NCBI GenBank assembly: GCA_001275005.1
Contig: JWZX01002736.1
Location: 1 to 42,113, forward strand
DNA length: 42,113 bases
Source of the DNA: Chrysochromulina tobinii
Lineage: Eukaryota; Haptophyta; Prymnesiales; Chrysochromulinaceae
Direction: 5' to 3'
Position 1 is the first letter of the stretch; the number at the start of each line of letters is the position of its first letter. Under the pieces are notes generated by a model that was not told the DNA's origin, ran no database searches, and saw nothing but the letters and a program-made list of their open reading frames with translations. The position numbers were made by a program, and so were the translations under genes. Below are positions 27,101 through 36,235 of this stretch, piece after piece.

Positions 27101-30100
27101 TTCAAGCCCGAGGGATCTCCGTCGCTCCTCCCGTAGCCGCTGACGCTGCTGCAGCGCGGCTACGACCGCAAACCACACGTCGAAGGCGTCGCTGATGCCT
27201 GGTGAACGGAACGAGCGTGCTGCGAGCCGTAGCTTGCGCTTCGCGTCCGTGCGAGCCGCCCAAAGCTCGACCCACGCTGACCAGCCGTTGGCGAGCGCCG
27301 CGTTGAGCAGCCTGCGCACGGACTGCCGACGGAGCAGCTCGATCCGCTCTTCCTTCTCCGCGGCCGCGCGCATCGCAAGCACCTCCTCCGTCGAGCCTGT
27401 GAACTCCACAGCCTGTCGCTTGAGCGCCGCCTGCTTGTCTAGTTCGGCCTGCTTCAGCAGACGCTCGAGATGGTGCACCTGCAGTCCGAGTCAATCACGC
27501 GTCAAGAGTCGCAATCAAATTCGTCATGAGGCAATCAGTAGCAATCAAATTCGTCATGAGGCAATCAGTGGCAATCAAATTCGTCATCAGGGACCATCCG
27601 AGGCCATCAGTGGCAATCATCCGCGCCACCGAACCTGCTTCTGAAGCCGCTCGGATTTCGTCAGAGCATCCCCCTTGAGCCCCGACTCCTTCGCCATCTG
27701 AGCTCGCAAGGCCTTCTGCTCCCTGGTCGCGCGCGCCGTGGCGGCTCCCTCAGCCCAGAAGCTCCACGCGCTCGAGAGGGCGGACGCCTTGAGTTGCCGA
27801 GCAGTCTGCCTGAGCTGATGCATGGCATGCCGTCGCGCCTGGGCGCACTGCTGGATGGCGATGAAGCCTCGGGTGAGCCCCACGTTCATGAAGCGCCTGC
27901 CGCTCTGCCGGCGCATCAGCTCGATACGGCGCTCCCTCTCCATCTTCGCCTGCGGTCATCAGAGGTCATCAGAGGTCATCAGCGGTCTCGTCAGAAAGGA
28001 TCAGAGGCCATCAGAGGCCCTCAGAGGTGATCATCAGAGGTGATCATCAGAGGTATCATCAGCGCCCATAATCTCACCTGAGCCTCGAGCATGGCCTCCA
28101 TCTGCGATTGGCCGCCGTCCAGTACGAGCAGCTTCGCATGGAGGGCCATCCTCTCGGCCTCCGAGGCGGCGAGCCGCCTCTCGTAATCCGCCTTCATCCG
28201 ATCGAGTTGCGAGAGTAGGTCCATGCGAGCCTGGGCTGCTTGCACCTCGCGCTCGTGTGCTGCCTTCGCCTCGCGCGCCGCCTTGAGGTGAAGGACGTCT
28301 AGGCGCCAGAAGTCGAAGAATTGGGTCACCTCCGGTGCACGAAGCCGGTTGCCCGCACGCGCGCAGCTTCGCGAGCGCGGAGGACTTAGCACGCCATGTG
28401 TCCACCCAGACGGACCAGCCGCGCGTGATGCCTGCGTTCATCATGCGCCGCACCATCTGCGCGGGTGCAGGGGTAAGAGGCGCTCCATCAATGATAATCA
28501 GACGCACTCGTAGCCCATCAGACGCACTCAGAGCCTATCAGGCGCACCTGCTTGTGCATGAGCTCAATGCGCTCCCTTTTGGCCTTCGCCTCGGCCTCCT
28601 CCTTGGCCAGTGCCTCCATCGCAAGCCCGCCATCGAGCTGCGCACACTGCTGGGCGAGAGCCTTCCTCTCGTCGGTCACCACCGCGAGAGCACCGAGCGC
28701 CTTCGTGAGCGCCTCCTCGAGTCGCTGGATCTTTCGGCCCTCCTCGGTGAGTAGCTCGGCCTTCATCTGGGCCTCCGCGCGCAGATGTGCCGCGACCGTT
28801 GCATGCAACCGCTTGAGCCAGTGCGCGAATGCATGCTGGAGCTCGGGGGACTTGAGACGATTCGCCACCTCGCGTAGCCGTCCCATCGCGTACCTGATGA
28901 GGAGAGCACTCAGAGGCTCTCAGAGGCGTTCAGAGGCACTCACAGGCCTTCAGAGGAACTTGGTGGCACTCGGCGGCTCTGCACTCAGTGGCACTCAGTG
29001 GCCATCAGCTGCTCGATGGCGTACGTCTTAGCCACCCAAAACTCACACCATCCTGAGAAGGCACTCGACAGCCCCACATGCATCAGACGGCGTGCACTCT
29101 GCTTGTGCATGAGCTCGAGCCGCTCGAGCCGCTGCTTTTCAAACTCCGCCTGAGGCGCGGCCAAGACGGCAATATCAGCCATCGTCAGTGTGGCAAAACA
29201 GCGGCACTCGGAAATACTCAGAGGTGTTCAGAGGCACTCCGAGGCACTGGTACCTGCAGCGCCGCCTCGCGCCGCGCTGCATACTGGCACGTGCAGCCAG
29301 CCTGCCACTGATCAAACTTGGCGCGCTGCTGTTCAAGCAGCTTCTCGAGCAGCGTCTTGTGCGAGGCCACCTGCCAAACAAGGGGTGATCAGACGCCATC
29401 AGACGCCATCAGACGCCATCAGACGCCATCAGACGCCATCAGACGCACGTGGGCCGCAATCAGCTCCGTGTGAAAGGCTATCTGATTCTCCGCCTCCGCT
29501 TCCGCCTCGACGCAATCAGACGCAATACAGACGCAATCAGACGCAATACAGACGCAATCAGACGCAATCAGACGCAATCAGACGCAATCAGACGCAATCA
29601 GCGACCTGCTTCGCCGCCTCCGCCTCCGCCTCGAGGCGTCGCTCATCGGCGAGGGCGGCCTGCTCCAGACAGCGCTTGTTCTCGGCGATCAGCTGCTCTG
29701 GCGAGGTACTCTTGCCGAGGAGCGTCGCGTATTCGTGCTCCTTGGCCGTGAGCGTCGCGGTGAGCTCCCGCACGCGCTCGCTGAGGCCTTTGGTATCGTC
29801 CTCGTGCGCCACCTGCAGAAGCTCGAGCTTGTTCCGAAAGTATTTCTCCTGCCGCGCCTTATGCGTGTCGAGCTCGCTCAGCACGTGTGCCTGCTCTCGC
29901 AGCTGAGACTCGGCCTCGTCTAGGCTGCTGCTGAGCTCCTTCACTCGGTCGTGCAGCAGCTTACGCTCGTGCTCGGTCTGCGCCGCCTCCCTTTTCCAGT
30001 GCTCGAGCTGCGCCTGCACCGAGCGCTTCTCGAGCACCTTGTCGCCCATCAGCTTCTTGATCGCCTCGTTCTCGAGCACGCGCCTGCCACGTGCAAGCAA

Positions 30101-31511
30101 CACAAGGGGGACTTCCGTTCGTGAGAGGCTGCTGCAGCGGGGAGGACAGCGGGGAGCACAGCCCGAGATCTACCCGAGATCATGGCAGGCAGTAGCAGGC
30201 AGGTCGAGCCAAGAAGGTGGCGGCGGCGGCGGGCGGCGACGACAGCAGCGGCAGCGGCAAGCAGCGGCGAGCAGCGTCCAGGTGGCGCGGCGCGGCATGT
30301 GGCAAGTCCGGCCCCGGCGGTCTTGATCCAATCGCAAGCCTTTAGGTGGCCAGGGCCGGCGCCTCTCTCTTGCACGTCATGGGACGGAGTCTCAGGCATG
30401 GGATGCGGGCTGAGTCGTCCGGGGGTTGACGTTGTGCGACAGTTGGCCTATCGGTTGGCCGAGCAGACCCTAGAAATATGGCAATCGTAGAAGGCAATCA
30501 AGGGTCATCACAGAAATGTCTTCAGGGGCCATCAGGGGTCATCGGGGGCGTCACGCACAACCAGCCGTAGAAGGCTTCCGCCGTGCCCTTGCGTAGCCGG
30601 TTGGCACACTCGCGCAGCTTGCCGAGCGCATACGCACGCGCGTAGCAGTACTCGGCCCACGCGTTGAAGCCGAACATGATGCCCTGGTTCCGTATGCGCC
30701 TGCCGGCCTGACGATGCAGCAGGTCGACGCGCGCTTGACGCTCCTTTTCTCGTGCCTCGCGCTCCTTCTTGCTGAAGCGGGCGGAGGACTCCTCGAGCGA
30801 GCCGCTCAGGGCGCCCACCTGCGTCTTCATCACGCGAAGCTGCGAGAGAGTCGTCTCCTTCTCACGATCGCCGTCCGCGACACGTCGCTCGTACTGATCG
30901 GTGAGCTCGCGCAGCTTCGCCTGCCACTCGCGCTGCACCTGCTCGAGTTTCAGATCGAGCTCGTTAGGGGGAGTGCACTCGTTCGTCTCGCCCACGGCGC
31001 CCGAGCCGTCGAGATGCGGCATGGCCCCTGGGCGCACCACCCCGTATGCCGAGTCGATCTGCCGTTGGCGCACGGCCACGTCGATGGGCTTGCGACTCGT
31101 GTTCAGGTCGGTGACCTGCTGCTCAAGCTCCTTGATTCGCTTACGGAGCGTGATGACCTCGCGGCGCAGCTTGCGGTCTTCATCATATGGCGAGCCACTG
31201 GCGGCCGGCAGCGCCGGCAGATCGCCCGGCGTGAAGGGCCGGCTCACGCTCAGGTCTGTGTAAGGCGTGGAAGTGCGGGGGAGCATGAGCTGCACGTTGC
31301 CCTTCTGGCTGGGAGGATTGCGGTGCGGGACGTCCAGAGGCGCTACTGCGCGCGCCGCAGACGGCAGCTGAGTGCCGCCTCCGTCATGCATCTTCGTAGG
31401 GCTACCCCATGCACCGATCGGGCCGCCAAAGGGCACCACGGCCCGCGGCCGAGAAGGCTGCGGAGGGAGCTTCATGACACCGAGCTCTGCGGCGCTCAAT
31501 GAGGGATGCAT
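24130..31511 (-). CDS. Large coiled-coil protein with seven 48-residue Trp modules and C-terminal EF-hands (14 exons)
   Basis: Exons (5' to 3'): 31511-30559, 30083-29606, 29505-29449, 29370-29254, 29149-29025, 28893-28548, 28456-28078, 27949-27635, 27478-26906, 26781-26539, 26366-26193, 26032-25656, 25355-24527, 24375-24130, about 1736 residues. All joins keep phase. The N-terminal 120 residues are Pro-rich, then heptad coiled coil. Seven modules follow the pattern RRLLNAALANGWSAWVELW, then AR..A...LR...NRLR.PE...AF.FW. A typical lead-in is ERIELLHRQ, and spacers are coiled coil of about 40-250 residues. The end has EF-hand loops DTDGDGQVSRAE and DRDGGGSLDFTE. Trp/Leu helices plus EF-hands recall centrin-binding Sfi1-type filaments, so a cytoskeletal or basal-body role is my inference. 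Exon 28456-28078 has one extra base near 28352. The donor at 26539 is GC. Confidence 0.85.
24457..24555 (-). repeat. 34-bp perfect direct repeat flanking a (TGTGAA)n tract at a splice junction
   Basis: Positions 24457-24490 and 24522-24555 are identical over 34 bases, separated by a 31-base ATTCAC tract. The segment holds the last 29 coding bases of the penultimate exon plus the first bases of the intron, so the intron 24376-24526 contains a second copy of its own 5' junction. Confidence 0.93.
25382..25650 (-). repeat. Intronic minisatellite of CAATCAGTGG-type units
   Basis: About 25 units of 10-15 bases (CCAATCAGTGG, ATCAATCAGTGG, plus-strand reading) fill the 300-base intron 25356-25655. 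In the transcript sense each unit reads CCACTGATTGG or similar, so it holds CTGAT. This is the longest array in the gene. Confidence 0.93.
26145..26192 (-). repeat. (GTGC)n microsatellite directly at a 5' splice site
   Basis: A 48-base ACGC tetranucleotide run (plus strand) begins the intron 26033-26192, so the donor GTGCGTGCG is the first unit of the microsatellite. Slippage here would shift or multiply donors in steps of four bases. Confidence 0.9.
27490..27634 (-). repeat. Intronic repeats, CAATCAAATTCGTCATGAGG type
   Basis: The intron 27479-27634 has three copies of a roughly 30-base unit made of CAATCAGTGG plus CAATCAAATTCGTCATGAG. In the transcript sense each includes ACTGATTGCC. It is a composite of the shorter units seen in other introns. 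Confidence 0.85.
27957..28060 (-). repeat. Intronic minisatellite, GGTCATCAGA type
   Basis: The intron 27950-28077 is built of GGTCATCAGA, GGCCATCAGA and GGTGATCATCAGA units (plus strand). In the transcript sense these give repeated CTCTGATGACC and CTCTGATGGCC. Confidence 0.88.
29390..29600 (-). repeat. Two intronic arrays (GACGCCATCA and GACGCAATCA) around a 57-bp exon
   Basis: The intron 29371-29448 carries six GACGCCATCA units, and the intron 29506-29605 about nine GACGCAATCA or GACGCAATACA units. Between them is the smallest exon, 29449-29505, which encodes AEAEAENQIAFHTELIAAH in phase 0 between an AG and a GTGCGT. Neighbouring introns thus have different but internally homogeneous units. 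Confidence 0.88.
30084..30558 (-). other. Longest intron of the coiled-coil gene (475 bases)
   Basis: The intron runs from GTGCGTGACG to CACGTGGCAG. Only its first 80 bases (5' end, about 30480-30558) show CTGATGG-type units. The rest is non-repetitive sequence with a GGCGGC/CAGCAG-rich patch (30195-30280) and open frames on both strands without protein-like features. It could hold an inserted element or a regulatory segment. I cannot identify it. Confidence 0.6.
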
Positions 31512-31881
31512 CGCGGCAAACGCTTAGGTGCTTCAGCCGCCAAGAGCGAGCAGCTCGCGCAGGAGGATTGCCTCCCAAGGCTGAAAGAATTGTGGTGGGT
31601 CACGAGCTCCAAAAGTGAAACGGTGGACTGCGGACTTCATCTGAACTCCTCGTTGCATGCGTTCCCGTTCACGTATAATTGCTATGTCGGCAAGACGCAC
31701 GACCACCGGTCACGTGGAGATTTCGTTGCATGCTGGTCCATTTCACACTGCAACTTCGCCGACCGGAGAGGAGGCGGGGAACTCCGCCGCCCAGTCTGCA
31801 TATCAACCGTGAAGGCTTCGCAGACCGTGCCAGGCGTAGAGGACCGTGCACATCTGTGGTGTGGTAGACTGGGTTGTTCAT
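31512..31881. other. Divergent promoter region
   Basis: About 370 bases lie between the divergent starts of the coiled-coil gene (31511, minus) and the GDSL gene (31882, plus). I see no strong repeats or TATA-like motif. Short open frames here are not protein-like. Confidence 0.5.
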
Positions 31882-32760
31882 ATGCGTGGAGCCTCGCGAA
31901 GCCAACCGTTGCGGCTCCTGTCCACCGCCCGAGCTCAATACACAACCCACCGTCGGTCGATCCTGTGCCTGGGCGACTCGATCACCGAGTACGCCTCCCA
32001 CATCGGTACGTCGACCACTCTACAAGTGGCTAGACATCCTCGTGGCAGTCCGCTCGGCAGCGACACAGAGCAAGGCCCTGGATGGGTGGCACTGCTCGCG
32101 AGAGACTATGCGTGGTCGCGGCGAGCCGACGTGCTCAATCGTGGCTTTGGCGGCTACAATTCCAGGATGCTGCTTGAGGCTCTCGACGATGCGCTCTTGC
32201 CGACCGACCGTGACTCGGTAGCGGCCGTCACCCTCACGCTTGGCTCCAACGACAGTCACTGCAGTTCGCATGCGCTGCACGTACCCGTGGACGAATTCGA
32301 GCACAACCTGATCGAGATCCTGGCACAGTTGCAAGCGAAGCTTCCTTTCGCAAAGCGTATCCTCTTGTCTCCCCCTCCGTGCGATGCGGACGATTGGCGA
32401 GCGTACAGCCTCCGCATGAGCGATGGTCTCGATGATGGTGGCGGTCTCGGCAGCGATGGGTTGGCGCCTTATGTGCGAGCTGCTAGGCGTGTTGCCGGCG
32501 TGGCACAGGAGGTCAGATTCATTGACCTCTTCCTCACCATGCACTCGCGATCCGGATGGCGCACGTTGCTCCAGGCCGATGGGCTTCACCTTAGCGCCGC
32601 TGGGAATGCGATGGTGCATGCGCTCGTGGCCGAGGCGCTCGCTGATGTGGGGCGTGCGCCCCTCGATCTGCCTGTGCACCTGCCGCACTGGTTGGCGAAG
32701 ACGTCGCCAGATGCCTTCGATGCGGAGGGAGTCCCTTTGGATGCGGGGAACGGTCGATGA
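31882..32760 (+). CDS. SGNH/GDSL-family lipase or esterase (isoamyl-acetate esterase-like)
   Basis: This 292-residue hydrolase has all SGNH blocks: ILCLGDSITEY (catalytic Ser at about 33), NRGFGGYNSR (block II Gly), LTLGSNDS (block III Asn) and DGLHLSAAGN (Asp233, His236). NRGFGGYNSRM and the overall size are closest to the IAH1-type isoamyl-acetate-hydrolysing esterases, which cleave short-chain acyl esters. Here about 25 extra residues (HIGTSTTLQVARHPRGSPLG) sit between block I and the usual GWV segment, which could be a surface loop or retained intron-like sequence. The first 25 residues are Arg/Ser/Ala-rich and could be a mitochondrial presequence. ATG 31882 was preferred over an upstream in-frame GTG. 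No intron is needed. It is followed 204 bases later by a co-oriented glycosyltransferase gene. Confidence 0.87.
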   Translation: MRGASRSQPLRLLSTARAQYTTHRRSILCLGDSITEYASHIGTSTTLQVARHPRGSPLGSDTEQGPGWVALLARDYAWSRRADVLNRGFGGYNSRMLLEALDDALLPTDRDSVAAVTLTLGSNDSHCSSHALHVPVDEFEHNLIEILAQLQAKLPFAKRILLSPPPCDADDWRAYSLRMSDGLDDGGGLGSDGLAPYVRAARRVAGVAQEVRFIDLFLTMHSRSGWRTLLQADGLHLSAAGNAMVHALVAEALADVGRAPLDLPVHLPHWLAKTSPDAFDAEGVPLDAGNGR

Positions 32761-32964
32761 GCTGTGCCCCACAGAGCCTAATGGTCCCTCATACCCTGTC
32801 TGGCAGTTGCGACGGGACGTCGATTTGCTAGAGGTTCTGCCAAAGATCCACGAAGAGACGTTGTTTCTGATTAGATAGAGGTAACGCGTTTGAGTTTCAA
32901 GGATGGAAGGACTGTGAGTTCACACTTAGGAAAAAAAGCGCCGTCGCGGCGCCGGGAATTTTGC

Positions 32965-35896
32965 ATGTCGGCTCTTATCAACGCGGCTTTCGCGCTCGTG
33001 ACGGTCCTCTTGATCATGCTCGCCTTTCACCGGCCGGTCATGGAACGGCGCACTGTGGTGGTGGGCGACTGGGCGCAGTGCGTCAAGGCCGACGGCGGGC
33101 GTGGTCTTTGCATGACTGACGATGTCAACACCCGCACCTCGATCGCCAATGTCGTGGACAGCATGCAGCTCGACCTCAACGCTGCCGAAGCGGCGCTCCG
33201 CGATGCGAACAGAGCTCTCACCGGTGGTAGTGCTGTGGCAGCGCCGACACCAAGCAGTACCAGCTTTTCCGTCGCCGCTGCGGTCGCGCCGACGCCAAGC
33301 AGCGTCGGCCCTTTGGCCACGGCCGCCAGCAAGCAGTGCCATCCCGAGTGCACACGGCGCGGCACGTGCAACCTCGAGCTGGGTCGCTGTGACTGCCCGC
33401 CCTTTTATACGGGCGCCGACTGCTCGGAGCCGCTCTTTCCCGCGTGCGTCAAGCAGTGGGGCCTCGCGATGCCTGTCGCGTCCTGCGGCATCCACACGCA
33501 GCCCGCCTTCCCAAGCAGCTGCGAGTGCGTGTGGGAGTGCCACGAGCTCGGCCTGGACGCGCGCCAGGAGTGCCTGGTGGAGCCCAAGCCGGGCCAGACG
33601 ATGGCCCAGGCGGCCGCCGACGTCAAGAACCGCATGGGCTGGATGCCCGTCGTAGCGAACGAGACGTGGCTCCAGCGCACACGGGCGGATGCCGACGCGA
33701 GTGCCTCCGATGACCGGTGCTCGGGGCACGGCATCCTTTCTGTGCAGCTGCCGTACGAGTTCTACCCGAAGGAGGCGGATTGTCAGCCGGGCGGGCGTCA
33801 ATACAATCTCGAGGAATGCCTCAACCAACGCGTACCCAAGTGCCGCTGCTTCCCCGGTTGGTCGGGGGCCAAGTGTGACCTCCGGATGGACGAGCATACT
33901 CATTTGCACAAGTGCCTCAACGACTGCTCTGGACAGGGCACGTGCGTCTCCAACTTTTGCAAGTGCAAGCCGGGCATCTACGGAGCCGACTGCTCGCTCG
34001 GGGGCGCTACGCCTCTCCGGCCGACAGCGCCGTCCACAGGCCTTCGGCCACGGGTCTACGTGTACGACGTGCCGCCACGCTTCACTAGCTGGATGGGCAC
34101 CTTCCGCCGGGGCGACTGGACGCGTGACCATTGGTATGGCGTCGATGTGATGCTGCACCAGCAGCTGCTGCGCTCGCCGTACCGCACACTCGACCCCGAG
34201 CAGGCCGACTTCTTCTTCATACCTCTCCATCTCTCCCTCGGCTTCTACTCTCACCGGTACGACGCCAGGCGCTGCTTGCGTCGCTGCTTGCGTCGCTGCT
34301 TGCGTCGCTGCTTGCGTCGCTGCTTGCGTCGCGACTCTCACCGGTGTGACGCCAGGCGCTGCTTGCGTCGCTGATGGGCGAACCGCCTTCGTCCTTGGGC
34401 AGGTACTACTTCAAGCACTTCACGCTGCCCGCGGCCAAGCCACTTCGCGACGTGCTGCAGTACGTACGGCAGACGTGGCCCAAGTATTGGGCACGCCGTG
34501 GCGGGCGCGACCACCTGATCGTGATGACGCAGGACCAGGGCAATCGGTTCGTGCGCGAGTCGGTGCGTGAGTCGACGCCCCTTATCATGATACACCACTG
34601 GGGCGCCCCCGCCTCGGTCAAGGTCGACGGACAGGGGCAAGGGGATCACAAGGTGGGATTCGACATCACGGTGCCCCCCTTCCATGGCGAACAGGCGCGT
34701 CTCAATCGCTGGATGCTGCACGGTGACTTCGCCAAGGTCGCTCCCCTCGATGCGGCCGCGCTGCGCCTCGTTCCAGCGGAGGATTCCTTCAAGCACGACC
34801 TCTTCTTCTCCGGCAAGATGAACCTGAATTGGGGCCGTCATTGCTCTCTCGGCGTCCGTCAAGGCGTATACCGCGCTCACCGGCGCCACCCGCGCTTCAA
34901 AATCCTCACCTTCGACAACGGCGTGCAGGAGAAGCTCCCCTTCCCTACGCACGTGGATAACTACGCATCGGCTAAGTTCTGCCTCGCGCCCGCAGGCTAC
35001 GGCTTCTCCTCTCGCCAGTACGCTGTGATGGCCGCTCATGGCCGCTCATGGCCGCTGATTGATCCTGATGCCCACTTCATGCGTACGAGTGCGTCTCCTT
35101 GCGTGTGGCGGCCTCTGATGGGGGCCCTCCCTAATTTGGCATCTGATTGGGCACGATGGCAGGTACGAGCGCATGCTGGTGATGATTGCGGTGGATTGCG
35201 TCTGATGGAACCTCCCTAATTTGGCAGGTACGAGTGCGTGCTCGTGGGCTGCGTACCCGTAGTCATCCAGGACGACGTCGAGATGGCCTTCGAGGAGGTG
35301 CTGCCCTGGCACCGCTTCTCCATCCGGCTCAACTTTTCGGACATCCCGATCCTTCCGCAGGTGAGTACCACTGATTGCGACTGATTGGGACAGATAGGAA
35401 CGTCTTCTGAGCCTCTCGCCTCGTCCCGATCCTTCCACAGCTGCTGGCACGCGTACCTGCGGCACACGTCGCGCGCCTACGCCGCGGCCTCGGCTGCGTC
35501 TGGCCTCGGATGCTCTGGCTAGCTCCGGGCCTTTACCCGCATGCGACCGACTCCGACCCAACGCTCGTCGCTGCGCGCCCGCACGATGCCTTCGAGACGA
35601 CCATGCGGACGCTGCGCCGCCGGCTGAAGCTGGGCGACTCGGCGGCGTCAGAGGCCGAGCCGTGGCGTGCTGCCGTTGAGAGCTGCCTCGTCGAGGACGG
35701 CGACGAGGCTGCATTTGACCTCGGCGCCTTGCGCCGACAGGTGCGCGCTGAGACGCTCACGCTGAGCCAGGACGCGAGCGACATGGAGTCCATCCTCCGC
35801 GAGTGGGAGCTGGGACGTGACGACAAGACGTTTGCGATGAAGACGCGCTTCTTCCCGTCTGGCGTGAAGATTCCTGGCGTGAAGTGGACGGATTGA
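32965..35896 (+). CDS. Type II membrane exostosin-like glycosyltransferase with EGF-like repeats
   Basis: The exons are 32965-34256, 34403-35017, 35228-35360 and 35441-35896, giving about 831 residues. A signal anchor at about 4-21 (LINAAFALVTVLLIMLAF) gives Golgi type II topology. A Ser/Ala/Pro stem follows, then Cys-rich EGF-like repeats (ECTRRGTCNLELGRCDCPPF, CKPGIYGADC). The exostosin (GT47) domain begins RVYVYDVPPRFTSW and continues FFFIPLHLSLGFY, DHLIVMTQDQG, KFCLAPAGYGFSSRQY and VPVVIQDDVEMAFEEVLPW. GT47 enzymes transfer glucuronic acid, galactose, arabinose or related sugars to surface glycans. Splice joins were chosen because they restore the exostosin reading (SHR|YYFKHF; SSRQ|YECVLVGCVPVV; ILPQ|LLARV). 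Phases are 2, 2 and 0. ATG 32965 is chosen because the anchor follows directly. Confidence 0.9.
34257..34402 (+). repeat. Intronic 12-bp repeats (CTGCTTGCGTCG)n with a second copy of the donor region
   Basis: The first exostosin intron has five CTGCTTGCGTCG units, then a near copy of the exon end and donor (CTCTCACCGG followed by ACGCCAGGCGCTGC) at about 34334-34362, then CTGATGGGCG and GGGCAG. The array reads through in frame as RCLRR repeats, so retention would add Arg/Cys-rich sequence until a stop at 34372-34374. Confidence 0.88.
35018..35227 (+). repeat. Second exostosin intron with duplicated acceptor segment
   Basis: Within this 210-base intron, GGCAGGTACGAGYGC occurs at about 35157-35171 and again at the true acceptor at 35224, and CCTCCCTAATTTGGCA occurs twice (about 35127 and 35211). 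GTGCGTCTGATGG-like units fill the rest. Use of the upstream acceptor would soon meet a stop. Confidence 0.85.
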
Positions 35897-36235
35897 GCTT
35901 TTGAATCGGAATGCCACCGGGGCGCAGGGGATGCTGTTGCTGAGACGCGCGGCACGCCGACACGCGTGTAGTTTCCCTCGAACACGGAACATAGATTCAT
36001 AGTCGAGTCCGGTCAAGCGGCAGAGCCAAGCGAATTTCATATTATCGGTACAGCCCGACGGTTCGCGATGTTTGCCTAATGGTATATTTTATACATACTG
36101 CAGTATGGTATCTGTGGGCAATCTGGGCTCTGGCTATTACGGTCCCGTCCGGGGGTGTCTACCCGTGTCTGGCAGTTTGTCGACGAGCTGTCCCCAAGGT
36201 GTGTCAGATCGGATCACTTTCCTCCCGATCGCCTC
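35897..36235. other. Intergenic, convergent 3' ends
   Basis: This is 339 bases between the glycosyltransferase and the Mpv17-like gene. An AT-rich patch near 36080-36100 (ATGGTATATTTTATACATAC) may belong to the polyadenylation region. I see no gene. Confidence 0.55.

Noticed and set aside
30100-30490. Possible nested gene in the longest intron of the coiled-coil gene
   Set aside because: Open frames on both strands are short and low-complexity (GGC/CAG-rich) with no start context or domain.
32926-34341. 471-codon antisense frame opposite the glycosyltransferase
   Set aside because: The plus strand has a signal anchor, EGF cysteines and exostosin motifs; the antisense frame has none.
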